A DNA stretch of 64,000 nucleotides from Rhodospirillales bacterium URHD0017 (GTDB lineage: Bacteria > Pseudomonadota > Alphaproteobacteria > Reyranellales > Reyranellaceae). Below the pieces are notes generated by a model that was given only the letters and a program-made list of their open reading frames with translations, had not been told where the DNA came from and did no database searches. The DNA lies in the NCBI GenBank assembly GCA_900110395.1, contig FODP01000001.1, positions 620,001 to 684,000 on the forward strand. Reading direction: 5' to 3'. Shown one piece after another: positions 1 to 7,825 of the stretch (its first letter is position 1; each line of letters begins with the position of its first letter). The position numbers were made by a program, and so were the translations under genes.

Positions 1-1
1 G

Positions 2-124
2 CTGCTCGATGCGGGCCATGCCAAGGGCCGCATGATCAGACTCGACTCGGCCCTGCGGGGTCTCGGCATTCCGCTGCATCGAGGCGCAGAGAGGTTCTAC
101 GCTGAGAAGGGGCTGATCAAATAG
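2..124 (+). CDS. TAXI-family TRAP transporter receptor, C-terminal fragment
   Basis: Only the last 40 codons lie in the window; the gene begins upstream of base 1. The peptide ends in GLGIPLHRGAERFYAEKGLIK, less its first residue, and matches residue by residue the C-terminus of the complete TAXI receptor at 43427-44431 (LDSGHAKG..., GLGIPLHAGAEKFYKEKGLIK less one residue). TAXI proteins are periplasmic solute receptors that work with a TRAP membrane component; no such component is visible in this window. The two copies are therefore paralogues or relatives within one genome. The ligand is unknown. Confidence 0.85.
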   Translation: MLDAGHAKGRMIRLDSALRGLGIPLHRGAERFYAEKGLIK

Positions 125-225
125 GGAGGGGTATGGGCGCGACGTATCCCCGGCGCCGGCGACCTGCCGGGCAGCATGCCGGGCAATGATTCATCGCCAG
201 TCCCAGGCCCGGGCTTTGGAAACGG

Positions 226-567
226 CTATTGGCGCTTCGGCAGCTTGCTCTGTTCGGACATCACGGCGCGATCGACGACAGTCAGCAGGTAGCTGTCGGG
301 GTACAGGGTGCAGCCGCCGCGCACCAGCAGCCCAAGTTGCGTGCCTCGTTCGTCGCTCGGAATGGTGACACCACGGCGCCGTGCCGCGTGCTCGATGAGG
401 AAAGTCGCGACCGCCGTGCGCGCTTCTGGCGCCATGGCCTGCGCCTCGCGACAGGTGACGTAGGCTGCATTGTCGAACGTCAACGCGGGCGCTTGCGCCT
501 GAGCGACCGCACCGGCGAGCAGCACTGAGGCGAGACTTGCTGCAGAAAGCGCATTCATTGTTTTCAT
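226..567 (-). CDS. HdeA/HdeB-like small periplasmic protein
   Basis: A protein of 113 residues with an N-terminal signal peptide (hydrophobic stretch about residues 7-23, Ala-rich cleavage region AQAQA). The mature part has two cysteines 47 residues apart, in VTCREA (about 39) and GGCTLY (about 86), close to the spacing of the single disulfide of the acid-stress chaperones HdeA/HdeB. An aromatic/Pro-containing C-terminal helix also fits the fold. Known family members bind unfolding periplasmic proteins at low pH; that role here is inferred. A second in-frame ATG lies three codons downstream. The gene is followed upstream on the same strand by a glycine-zipper lipoprotein, so the pair may form an envelope-stress unit. 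Family assignment rests on cysteine pattern, size and signal peptide only. Confidence 0.6.
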   Translation of the reverse strand: MKTMNALSAASLASVLLAGAVAQAQAPALTFDNAAYVTCREAQAMAPEARTAVATFLIEHAARRRGVTIPSDERGTQLGLLVRGGCTLYPDSYLLTVVDRAVMSEQSKLPKRQ

Positions 568-573
568 GGTTTT

Positions 574-789
574 TCACTTCTGCTTGTCGTCGAGGATCGA
601 GCCGCCGATGTACCCGGCGGCACCGCCAATAAGGCCGGCGCCGACGACCTGTCCGAAGCTGCCGCCGGCGACCATACCGATTCCGCTGCCGAGAGCCGCG
701 CCGGTCACCGCTCCCTTCTGCGGCATCGTCATGTTCTCACACCCGCCGACGAGGACGCCGGCAAGCAGCAACAGCGATAGTGTCCGCAT
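574..789 (-). CDS. Glycine-zipper lipoprotein
   Basis: A 71-residue protein beginning MRTLSLLLLAGVLVGGCEN, with a lipobox (VGGC, Cys at residue 17). After lipid attachment the body is a run of Gly/Ala-rich helix (GAALGSGIGMV, GQVVGAGLIGGAAGYIGG) typical of glycine-zipper envelope proteins, ending in a charged DDKQK tail. The start at 789 is chosen because a purine-rich AGAGGAG site precedes it and the signal sequence starts there; a longer reading frame exists upstream but adds non-signal-like residues. Likely tethered to a membrane. Function unknown; related proteins are annotated only as glycine-zipper domain or YMGG-like proteins. It lies just upstream of the HdeA-like gene on the same strand. 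Confidence 0.75.
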   Translation of the reverse strand: MRTLSLLLLAGVLVGGCENMTMPQKGAVTGAALGSGIGMVAGGSFGQVVGAGLIGGAAGYIGGSILDDKQK

Positions 790-999
790 CTTCTGCTCCT
801 CTTGTTGCCTACGAGCGGCAGCAACGTGGGTGTCCGCGAGCGATGGTATACTTGGTTGCGAGGACTGGCCAAGGGGCAAGGGGGCGCGCGGCGAACCCTC
901 ATTCTGTGAGTTGCCATGTCGGGCGACAGTCGTTGCGGCCAGGGGGTCGCCAGGAATAGTCTCGCTCAATACAATGAGGCGGCAATGAACGACGCCGCG

Positions 1000-2547
1000 C
1001 TAGCGCGCCCGCGATCGACCGCCGACCAGCAGAATGAGCGGGATCGCCATCGCCGAGGCAAGCGTATAGAGGCCGAAGGCGTTGATGTAGCCCAGCATCG
1101 CCGCCTGCCGGCCGATTTCCTTGGAAAGCTTGGCGAGGCCCGTGACCGTCTCGGTGTCCCAGGCGCCCGTCACCCAGGGCAGCAGCAGCGAGCGGTTGAA
1201 GGGGTTCACCATTTCGACCAGGCGGCTGTAGTTGGCGCTACTGGCCCGCACCACCTCGGCGACGCAGATCGAGATGAAGAAGCTCGAACCGATGTTGCGC
1301 AGCAGGTGATAGACCGCGGTGCCTTCGGCCAGGTTGGCGGAGCTGGTGGTGGCGAAGGTGGCCAGGGTCAGCGGCACCCAGATGACGCCGATGGCGATGC
1401 CCTGGACCAGGCTGTTGGCCATCAAGGTGGCGGCGTCGACATTGAGATCGAGCGCCATCAGCCACAGGCCCGAGATGACCTGCAGGCTGAAGCCGCCGAT
1501 GAGGCCGATGCGCGGATCCATGCGGCCGATAAAGATTGCGAGGAAGAAGCCGATGGTGGCGCCGACGCCGCGCGCGGCGATGATCTCGCCGATCAGCATG
1601 TCGGGAAATCCGGCATGCTGCTGCAGCAGCGGCGGCAGCAGCACCATGGGCGTGAAGTTCAGCATGCCATAGATCATCACCAGGACCAGCCCGAGCGCGT
1701 AGTTGCGGTCGCGCAGCAGGCCGAGATTGAGGAACGGCCGCTTGGCCGTGAGGCTGTGGGTGACGAAGATCCAGAAGGCGAGGATGGCGACGAAGGTCTC
1801 GATCAGGATCTCGCCCGAGTCGAACCAGTCGAGCCGCTGGCCGCGCGACAGCACGAGCTGCACGCAGGCGATGGCGACGGAGAGCGAGAGGAAGCCCGTC
1901 CAGTCGAGCGCCACGCGGCCGGTGGGACGGTCGGCTGGCAGGGTGAGGCGCAGCCCGATGAAGGAGATCAGGCCGACCGGCACGATCATGTAGAACGCCC
2001 AGCGCCAGCTGTAGAGCTCCGACAGCAGGCCGCCCAAGGTCGGGCCGATCACCGGGCCGATGACCACGGCCATGCCGAAGATCGACGTCACCAGGCCCTG
2101 CTGTCGCTTGGGGAAGGCGTCGAGCAGGATGGTCTGCGACAGCGGGATCACCGGCGCGCCGAGCGCGCCCTGCAGCACGCGCCACAGGATCAGCGTCTCG
2201 AGCGAATTCGACGCGCCGCACATGAAAGTCGTCGCGGTGAACAGCAACACCGACCAGGTCATGGTCTCGCGCCGGCCGAAGCGCGCGGCCAACCATCCCG
2301 TCATCGGCGTCATCACCGCGGTGGCCAGGATGTTGAAGGTCATCGCCCAGGCGATCTCGTCCTGGGTGGCCGACATGGTGCCCTGCATCTGCGGCAGCAG
2401 CGTCGAGGCGATCAGCAGGGTGGTCGCGTAGAGCGTCGAGCCCATCACCACCATGATCAGGATCAGGACCCGGCGGCCGACCGAGAAGGTCTCGGCCGGC
2501 CTGGGGATGGCGGTTTCAGCCGTTGTGCTGTTGGCGCTTGAATTCAT
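1000..2547 (-). CDS. emrB: DHA2-family MFS drug efflux permease, EmrB type
   Basis: Inner-membrane proton antiporter of 515 residues with the size and repeated hydrophobic segments of 14-TM DHA2 carriers. Visible motifs are the loop 2-3 signature GWLAARFGRRE, the conserved Arg in WRVLQGALGAPVIPL, and motif C of drug antiporters (GPVIGPTLGG) in TM5. EmrB pumps with EmrA and a TolC-type outer-membrane channel; EmrA and a MarR regulator are encoded divergently at 2579-4116, and no channel gene is nearby. The ATG at 2547 is used; an in-frame TTG two codons earlier is possible. Neither start has a clear Shine-Dalgarno site. The promoter region is shared with the MarR gene and holds a 20-bp palindrome. 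Confidence 0.9.
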   Translation of the reverse strand: MNSSANSTTAETAIPRPAETFSVGRRVLILIMVVMGSTLYATTLLIASTLLPQMQGTMSATQDEIAWAMTFNILATAVMTPMTGWLAARFGRRETMTWSVLLFTATTFMCGASNSLETLILWRVLQGALGAPVIPLSQTILLDAFPKRQQGLVTSIFGMAVVIGPVIGPTLGGLLSELYSWRWAFYMIVPVGLISFIGLRLTLPADRPTGRVALDWTGFLSLSVAIACVQLVLSRGQRLDWFDSGEILIETFVAILAFWIFVTHSLTAKRPFLNLGLLRDRNYALGLVLVMIYGMLNFTPMVLLPPLLQQHAGFPDMLIGEIIAARGVGATIGFFLAIFIGRMDPRIGLIGGFSLQVISGLWLMALDLNVDAATLMANSLVQGIAIGVIWVPLTLATFATTSSANLAEGTAVYHLLRNIGSSFFISICVAEVVRASSANYSRLVEMVNPFNRSLLLPWVTGAWDTETVTGLAKLSKEIGRQAAMLGYINAFGLYTLASAMAIPLILLVGGRSRAR

Positions 2548-2557
2548 AGCCAAGTCT

Positions 2558-2577
2558 ATTGTAGCCTATGCAACAAT
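2558..2577. promoter_or_regulatory. Probable MarR operator between the divergent efflux genes
   Basis: A 20-bp imperfect palindrome, ATTGTAGCCT followed directly by ATGCAACAAT (8 of 10 positions symmetric), fills the gap between the emrB start (2547) and the marR start (2579). MarR proteins bind palindromes of this size with TTG/CAA arms, usually over their own promoter. The regulator binding here is inferred from position and symmetry. Confidence 0.6.
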
Positions 2578-2578
2578 C

Positions 2579-3040
2579 ATGAGCCAACCCGACTCCGGGC
2601 CCGAAGACGACGGCTATATCGGCTACATGCTGTCGGACGTGGCGCGCCTGATCCGCACCGTGTTCGACCGGCGCGTGCGCGACATGGGGCTGACGCGTGC
2701 CCAGTGGCTGGTGCTGACCAGGGTGTACCGCCGGCCGGGTGTCAGCCAGACAGCGCTCGCCGACATGCTGGAGATCGACCGCGCCAGCGCCGGCCGCATG
2801 ATCGACCGCATGGAGAAGAACGGCTGGGTCGAGCGCCGGCCGGACAACGGCGACCGGCGTGTCAACCGCCTGCACCTGACGGCCGATGCGCGCAAGGTGC
2901 ACGCCGCCATGTGGGCGATCGCCGAATCGACGGTCGACGATGCGCTGTCGCCTCTGTCGGCCGATGAGCGCGCGCAATATGCCGTGCTCACCGCCAAGGT
3001 GAAGGGCCAGCTCCAGGCACTGGCCGGAGCCACGCCATGA
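2579..3040 (+). CDS. MarR-family transcriptional repressor
   Basis: A 153-residue winged-helix regulator. The recognition region is clear: SQTALADMLEIDRASAGRMID followed by the wing RRPDNGDRRVNRLHLT (about residues 75-105), the hallmark DxR(D/x)...L-T segment of MarR proteins. It likely represses the divergent emrB gene and its own operon with emrA, released by a drug-like ligand. The start is immediately downstream of the operator palindrome, with no ribosome-binding site in front, so the mRNA may be leaderless or the true start may differ. Its stop overlaps the emrA start by four bases (ATGA), showing translational coupling. Confidence 0.9.
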   Translation: MSQPDSGPEDDGYIGYMLSDVARLIRTVFDRRVRDMGLTRAQWLVLTRVYRRPGVSQTALADMLEIDRASAGRMIDRMEKNGWVERRPDNGDRRVNRLHLTADARKVHAAMWAIAESTVDDALSPLSADERAQYAVLTAKVKGQLQALAGATP

Positions 3041-4116
3041 GGCGGGGACAGGCCGGGCTGCGGCTCATCCTGCTGGTCGCCGTCCCACTGGTGGCGGTGG
3101 CGGGCGGGGTGTTCTGGTGGCTGTCGGGCGGCCGCTACGTCAGCACCGACAACGCCTATGTGAAGGCGCACATCGTCCAGATCGCCCCGGAGATCTCGGG
3201 CCAGGTGCGCCGCGTGCTGGTGCGCGACCATCAGGAGGTCCACGCCGGCGAGCCGCTGATGACCATCGAAACGCGGCCCTTCAAGCTCGCGTTGGACAGC
3301 GCCGAGGCCGAACTCGATGCCGCGCGCACCCAGGTCGAGACGCTGCGCGGCACCTGGCGCGAGGTCGTGGCCGAGCTGGCCGACGCCGAGGCACGCGCCG
3401 ACTACTTCAAGCGACAGTGGCAGCGTCAGGAAGAACTCGCGACCAAGGGCATAACGTCGGCTTCCAAGCGCGAGGAATCCCAGAACGACGCACGTGCTGC
3501 CGCCGACCGGGTCACCTCGGTGCGCGAAAAGCTGCAGCGCGTGCTGGTGGCGCTGAACGGCGATCCGCAGATGTCGGCCGAGGAGCACCATCTGGTGCGC
3601 GACAAGACCGCGGCACGCGAGCGCGCCGCGCTCGATCTTTCGCGCACCACCATCCGCGCACCGATCGACGGCGTGGTGGTCAACATGCGCGTGCAGCAGG
3701 GCGAGCAGGTCAAGGCGGCGACGCCCTTGTTCGTGCTGGTGGTGGTGAGCCGGCCGTGGGTCGAGGCCAACTTCAAGGAGACCGAGCTCACGCACGTGCG
3801 GGTCGGCCAGAAGGCCACGGTGGTGCTCGACACCTATCCCGACACGACCTGGGAGGCCGTCGTCGAGAGCCTCAGCCCGGCGACGGGTGCGGAGTTCGCC
3901 GTGCTGCCGCCGCAGAACGCGTCGGGCAACTGGGTCAAGGTCGTGCAGCGCCTGCCGGTGAAGCTCAGGCTGTCTCCGCAGGCCGGCGAGCCGCCGTTGC
4001 GTGCCGGTATGACGGCGACGGTCAAGATCGACACCGGCCGCGAGCGCACAGTTTCGTCATCCGTCGGCCAAATGCTGGGCGGCCGCAATGCCGACGCAGC
4101 GACGGTGGAGAAGTAG
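3037..4116 (+). CDS. emrA: HlyD-family periplasmic adaptor, EmrA type
   Basis: Membrane-fusion protein of 359 residues with one N-terminal TM helix (about residues 8-29), then the EmrA signature DNAYVKAHIVQIAPEISGQV at about 38, a long helical hairpin (about 90-190, Ala/Glu/Arg rich) and a second lipoyl half (APIDGVVVNMRVQQGEQV). The final part is the beta-barrel domain. It would bridge EmrB in the inner membrane to an outer-membrane channel. It overlaps the marR stop by four bases. EmrB is on the opposite strand rather than in the same operon, which is less usual; shared MarR control would keep them coordinated. Confidence 0.9.
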   Translation: MRRGQAGLRLILLVAVPLVAVAGGVFWWLSGGRYVSTDNAYVKAHIVQIAPEISGQVRRVLVRDHQEVHAGEPLMTIETRPFKLALDSAEAELDAARTQVETLRGTWREVVAELADAEARADYFKRQWQRQEELATKGITSASKREESQNDARAAADRVTSVREKLQRVLVALNGDPQMSAEEHHLVRDKTAARERAALDLSRTTIRAPIDGVVVNMRVQQGEQVKAATPLFVLVVVSRPWVEANFKETELTHVRVGQKATVVLDTYPDTTWEAVVESLSPATGAEFAVLPPQNASGNWVKVVQRLPVKLRLSPQAGEPPLRAGMTATVKIDTGRERTVSSSVGQMLGGRNADAATVEK

Positions 4117-4120
4117 TCTC

Positions 4121-4168
4121 TGCTGGGAGCGCGCCCGGCAATGAGTGGACCTGGAGGCCCGCGCTCCC
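4121..4168. repeat. Intergenic palindrome between convergent genes (mixed repeat type)
   Basis: Arms GGGAGCGCG (4125-4133) and CGCGCTCCC (4160-4168) are perfect inverted repeats around a loop containing a TGGACCTGGAGGCC block. The left arm resembles the GGGGGCGCGCC repeat type and the interior resembles the CCTGGAGG type found elsewhere. It fills the gap between the converging emrA and sulfatase genes, so it could end transcription in both directions, but there is no T-tract. Confidence 0.7.
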
Positions 4169-5977
4169 TTAAAGATTGATTCCGGCCGCCGTGTCCCAGT
4201 CGATGAAATCCTTGAACGGCAGGAAGCTGCCGTCGTCGACGCCGATCTCGGCGGCGATCAGGCCATTGAGCTTGGTGTTCATCGACGCGATCAGGTCGCG
4301 GTTGGCATCGAAATTGTAGGCGAGGTTCATGACCTCGTCGGGATCGTTGCGCAGGTCGTAGAGCTCGAGGTCGTTCTTGGCGCGCAGGTCGTCGAGCGTC
4401 GTCGGTGTGTTGAAGGCGCGGAACGGGAAATAGCGCGTGAAGCGATAGCGCTCGTCGGTGATCGAGCGGATGGCGACGCGCAGCGACCAGTCGATGGGAA
4501 AGAGCTCGACTGCCCTGAGATGGTCGGACTTGGCGACCTGCTTGTTGTGCAGCGTCTGGTAGAGCCATTTCGTGAAGCCCGGGTCGTGGACCATGAGCTG
4601 GCTGTAGCAGAACAGCACGCCGCCGCGGGCCTGGGTGAAGGCGGGATTGACCGGCTGACGCAGCAGTGGCGTCAGGTCCTTGCCCTTCATGCGCGCCATG
4701 GTGTCGGCGACGGGCGTCGTCGACTTGGCCGTCATGGCGACGACGGTCGGCACGATGTCGAGATGCGAGGTCGTCTCGCGGCAGCGCTGGCCGCCCGGGA
4801 AGTCGGGATGCACGACCAGCATCGGCACGTGATTCTGCTGGCTGTAGGCCGTCGTGCCCTTGCCGGTGAGGCCGCCGTGCGAGCCCAAAAGCTCGCCGTG
4901 GTCCGACGTGAAGATGACGATGGTCTTGTCGGTGAGGCCGAGCCGGTCGAGCTGGTCGAGGATCTGCACGACCTGCTGGTCGGCGTCGCGGATGGCGTTG
5001 AAGTAGTAGTTCTGCCGCTTGCGCACGCGCCATTCGTCGTTGGGGATGAGTCCGGTCAGGTAGCCGTTGGCCTCGTGGTAGATGCGATGCGCGGCGACCC
5101 GGCCCGGCGCGTCGAGCGCCTGCTGCCAGGTGCTCTGCAGGGGAAGGTTGTTCCATTCCTGCTGGTAGAACGTGTCGTTCGGGGCCGCCGCGATGGTCAG
5201 CTGCGCGTCCTTGGCCTGCACCGGCTGGCCGGGCAGGTCGGTGTTGAGCCACATGATGTCGTGCGGATTGACGAGATTGACCGCGAGGTACCAGGGCTGT
5301 TTGCGGTCGGTCATCGGCCGGCCCTTGGCTTTCAGCCACTGCATGGCCTGGGCCGAGGTGATGGCGTCGTACTGGTAGCCGCCCAGCGCGCCCTCGATGT
5401 AGTCGCCGGTGCCGGTGTAGTCGAAGAAGCCGTAATCCTTGTCCATGGTCGATTCGAACAGCGCCTTGATGTGGTCCGGCCTGTTCTCCATGGCCATGGC
5501 GCCGTTGAGATGCCACTTGCCCTTGTAGGCGGGGTAGTAGCCGAGCTTGCGCAGGATCTTGCCGACGGTCGGCAGCTTGGCATCCAGGCTCTTCTGGTAG
5601 GGCACGCCGGCGTTGTCGAAGACACCGTTCAGCGGCATGTGCAGCCCGGTATAGATCACCGCGCGCGACGCCGAGCACATGTCGGCGGCGATGTGATGGT
5701 TCTCGAAGAACGTGCCGGTGCGGCGCAGGCGCTCGTGGCCGGGCAGGGGAATGGGCCACAGATAGCCCATGTACTGTTCCTGGTCGGTCAGGATGAACAG
5801 GATGTTGTAGCCGCCGTCGTTCGAGCCCGGCGCATCGGCCGACGGGAAGCGCGATTCGCTGCCGCCGGTGATGGCGGGCGCCTGGGCCTGGGCCTGTTCG
5901 GCGCCAATGACTGCCGCGCCGGCGAGGGCGGCTCCGGCCTTCAGGAACGTCCGGCGAGAGGAAGTGGCATCGGTCAT
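4169..5977 (-). CDS. Tat-exported sulfatase
   Basis: A 602-residue sulfatase of the alkaline-phosphatase superfamily that would hydrolyse a sulfate ester in the periplasm. A twin-arginine signal (SSRRTFLKAGAALAGAAVIG) occupies residues 6-26. Metal and catalytic motifs run in order: LFILTDQEQ (about 60), the formylglycine site CSASRAVIYTG with Cys101, GKWHLNG (about 152), and TSDHGELLGSHGG (about 355). The Cys motif is C-x-A-x-R rather than the commoner C-x-P-x-R. A maturase (FGE or anSME) is needed but none is seen here. Substrate cannot be read from sequence. The gene stands alone, facing emrA across a palindrome. Confidence 0.9.
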   Translation of the reverse strand: MTDATSSRRTFLKAGAALAGAAVIGAEQAQAQAPAITGGSESRFPSADAPGSNDGGYNILFILTDQEQYMGYLWPIPLPGHERLRRTGTFFENHHIAADMCSASRAVIYTGLHMPLNGVFDNAGVPYQKSLDAKLPTVGKILRKLGYYPAYKGKWHLNGAMAMENRPDHIKALFESTMDKDYGFFDYTGTGDYIEGALGGYQYDAITSAQAMQWLKAKGRPMTDRKQPWYLAVNLVNPHDIMWLNTDLPGQPVQAKDAQLTIAAAPNDTFYQQEWNNLPLQSTWQQALDAPGRVAAHRIYHEANGYLTGLIPNDEWRVRKRQNYYFNAIRDADQQVVQILDQLDRLGLTDKTIVIFTSDHGELLGSHGGLTGKGTTAYSQQNHVPMLVVHPDFPGGQRCRETTSHLDIVPTVVAMTAKSTTPVADTMARMKGKDLTPLLRQPVNPAFTQARGGVLFCYSQLMVHDPGFTKWLYQTLHNKQVAKSDHLRAVELFPIDWSLRVAIRSITDERYRFTRYFPFRAFNTPTTLDDLRAKNDLELYDLRNDPDEVMNLAYNFDANRDLIASMNTKLNGLIAAEIGVDDGSFLPFKDFIDWDTAAGINL

Positions 5978-6041
5978 ACGTACACTCCGCGCAACTCGTG
6001 TCGGCTCTGCGCATAGCGCGGAGGCATCCGCGCGGCCAGCG

Positions 6042-6464
6042 CTAAGCTGCGTGCCCCACTTCCCATCCCTTGCAGGCCAGAAGGATGGATTTAGGGATCG
6101 CCTTCTCGCCGTTGGAGTAGTAGGCGACCATCCGACGCGACAGGCCGAGCGCGTCGGCGGTCTTCGCCAGCGACAGTCCGTGCCTCAGCCGCCATTCCAG
6201 GAAGGTGCGGGCATCTTCGCGGCCCGTTGCAGACAGCGTTTCCAGCCACAGCGAATCGGCGCCCAGTTCGACGCCGGACGGCCATTCCAGCGAATGACCC
6301 CACTCGCCAATACGCACGCGCGCAAATTCGGAAGGTTCGCGCAGGGCGCGCAACCGCTTGTCTCGCAGCATTTCGCCGAGATCCAGGTCGGCCCGTGTTC
6401 CATCCGACCATCTCAAGGCAAGCGTCGCGACCGCTTTGGCCTTGGCCGCCACGATCGCGCGCAT
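6042..6464 (-). CDS. DUF2442 protein with C-terminal helix-turn-helix
   Basis: A 140-residue protein. The N-terminal half (AVATLALRWSDGTRADLDLGEML...) has the DUF2442 pattern: a beta hairpin with an SDGT turn, then a W-rich region EWPSGVELGADSLWL. The C-terminal 50 residues form a helix-turn-helix, LSLAKTADALGLSRRMVAYYSNG. The ATG at 6464 is chosen because it sits 14 bases after the stop of the DUF4160 gene and begins in typical DUF2442 fashion; ATGs at 6500 and 6536 would overlap that gene. DUF4160 and DUF2442 genes are often paired, and some are treated as toxin-antitoxin-like modules; activity here is not demonstrated. Confidence 0.75.
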   Translation of the reverse strand: MRAIVAAKAKAVATLALRWSDGTRADLDLGEMLRDKRLRALREPSEFARVRIGEWGHSLEWPSGVELGADSLWLETLSATGREDARTFLEWRLRHGLSLAKTADALGLSRRMVAYYSNGEKAIPKSILLACKGWEVGHAA

Positions 6465-6478
6465 CGTGTCGCCCGAGC

Positions 6479-6703
6479 TCACCCGTTCAACTCCCGCCAT
6501 TTGGCCCAAAGTGCCTGTCGATGCTCCTGTGCCCATGCACGCGCCGCTCTGAGAGTCGCCGCAGGAATCCCGCCAACAATCAATTCCAGGGTCTCGATGC
6601 TCACTGCGCCTCGAAAACCAGGTCCTTCGACATGGAAGTGCGGTATCCCGTGGTCACGCCCATAGACGGCAATTCGCCAAGCCGCTTCTCGGTGCAGCGT
6701 TAC
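6479..6703 (-). pseudogene. DUF4160 protein, start codon not recognisable
   Basis: A frame just upstream of the DUF2442 gene encodes about 74 residues with the DUF4160 hallmark: WRIAVYGRDHGIPHFHVEG, then VSIETLELIVGGIPAATL and a C-terminal helix ending WAKWRELNG. The conserved HFHV block and the gene pairing make the assignment good. However, no in-frame ATG, GTG or TTG lies between the upstream in-frame stop (in the palindrome at 6715-6739) and the conserved domain. The frame reads valine (GTA) where relatives would be expected to start, with an AAAGG just before and a CTG two codons later. Either a rare start (CTG) is used or the start codon has been lost. Confidence 0.6.
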
Positions 6704-6714
6704 CTTTAATGCTG

Positions 6715-6739
6715 CGCTAGTGCAATAGTTGCACTAGCG
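6715..6739. promoter_or_regulatory. Perfect 11-bp inverted repeat upstream of the DUF4160/DUF2442 pair
   Basis: CGCTAGTGCAA and TTGCACTAGCG flank a three-base TAG loop. The element lies between the end of the BNR gene (6758) and the DUF4160 frame. It has no T-tract, so it may be an operator for the HTH protein encoded by the pair as readily as a terminator. Confidence 0.45.
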
Positions 6740-6757
6740 GCGACGTGAGTCCTTGGT

Positions 6758-7810
6758 TCAGCCGCACGCCACCGAGTAGATGTGCTGGACCTCGCCCGGC
6801 AGCGGCATCGCCTGCCAGGTCTTGCCGGCATCCTGGGTGCCGAACACCTCGCCGTCGTAGCGGGCGCCGATATAGACCTGCTTGGGATCGCTGGCGTGCA
6901 GGCCGATCGACATGATCGTGCCGTGCACCTGGACCTTGTCGAAGCGCTGCCAGCTCTCGCCGCCGTCGGCGCTGCGGTAGAGGCCGCCGTCGTGGCTGGC
7001 GGCGGCGACGGAGAGCGCCGCGTAGAGCGTGTTGGGCTCGGTCGGCGACGCCTTGACGTCGCGGCCGTAGGTTGTGGGCGAGAAGCGGCGGACGTCCATG
7101 TCCTGCCAGCTCTTGCCGCCGTCGCGCGTGCGGAACAGGCCCATGCGCAGCGCCAGGATCGGCGAATCGGGGTCGGCCGCGTTGATGGTCACGGCATGGC
7201 CGTCGAGCATGCCCTCGGCCGTGGTATCGCTCACGATCTTGCTCTTGAGATGCGGCTGCTCGGAAAGCTTGATCAGCCCCTCGCTGCAATCCTGCCAGGT
7301 CTCGCCGCCGTCGGTGCTGCGCATCACGCCGTTGATTTCCAGCGCCGCGTAGATCTCGTCGGGCTTCTTGGGGTTCTGCGCAAGGCGCATCACCCGCGAG
7401 GCGAAAGGTCCCTTGCAGTGCGTGCCGATCACCGGCGTCGCGAGCTTCTTCCAGTTGGCGCCGCCGTCGTCGCTGCGATAGACGTCGATCGGCGAGGCGC
7501 CGGCGAAGATTCGCTTGGGATCGCGGCTGTCGACCATGAAGCACCAGACTTGCTTCTTGGCGTCGGGGAAGCCGGTGCGCCGGAAGGTGGCGCCGCGGTC
7601 GGTGCTGCGCCACACGCCGTCGTTGGTGCCGGCGAACACGGTCTGCGGATCCTTCGGATGCACGAAGACCGTGTAGGCTTCCACGGTGCCCAGCACGTGC
7701 TGCCAGTCGCCACCCGACGCGGCGCGGCGGAAGACGCCGACCTTGCCGGGATGGTCCGGTTTGCCGAAATAGCCTGCGACACCGACGTAGACTTGGCTCT
7801 GGTCAGCCAT
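6758..7810 (-). CDS. BNR/Asp-box beta-propeller protein
   Basis: A 350-residue protein built from repeated Asp-box units (S-x-D-x-G-x-x-W): STDRGATF, SDDGGANW, STDGGETW, TRDGGKSW, SADGGESW and TQDAGKTW, spaced about 45-60 residues apart, which indicates a beta-propeller like sialidases or photosystem II assembly factor Ycf48. No signal peptide is evident (starts MADQSQVYVGVAG), so it is probably cytoplasmic. Sialidase catalytic residues are not apparent, so an enzymatic role should not be assumed. It follows the ABC receptor gene by 15 bases on the same strand and is probably cotranscribed with it. Function unknown. Confidence 0.8.
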   Translation of the reverse strand: MADQSQVYVGVAGYFGKPDHPGKVGVFRRAASGGDWQHVLGTVEAYTVFVHPKDPQTVFAGTNDGVWRSTDRGATFRRTGFPDAKKQVWCFMVDSRDPKRIFAGASPIDVYRSDDGGANWKKLATPVIGTHCKGPFASRVMRLAQNPKKPDEIYAALEINGVMRSTDGGETWQDCSEGLIKLSEQPHLKSKIVSDTTAEGMLDGHAVTINAADPDSPILALRMGLFRTRDGGKSWQDMDVRRFSPTTYGRDVKASPTEPNTLYAALSVAAASHDGGLYRSADGGESWQRFDKVQVHGTIMSIGLHASDPKQVYIGARYDGEVFGTQDAGKTWQAMPLPGEVQHIYSVACG

Positions 7811-7825
7811 GGCTGTCTCCTTGCT

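Noticed and set aside
916-2541. A 541-codon plus-strand open frame opposite emrB
   Set aside because: It is low-complexity His/Gln/Asp/Arg/Gly-rich, lacks any motif, and mirrors a clear MFS gene on the other strand; such frames arise from the high GC content.
4145-6016. A 623-codon plus-strand frame opposite the sulfatase
   Set aside because: No domain; valine/leucine/glycine-rich antisense of a gene with a Tat signal and sulfatase motifs.
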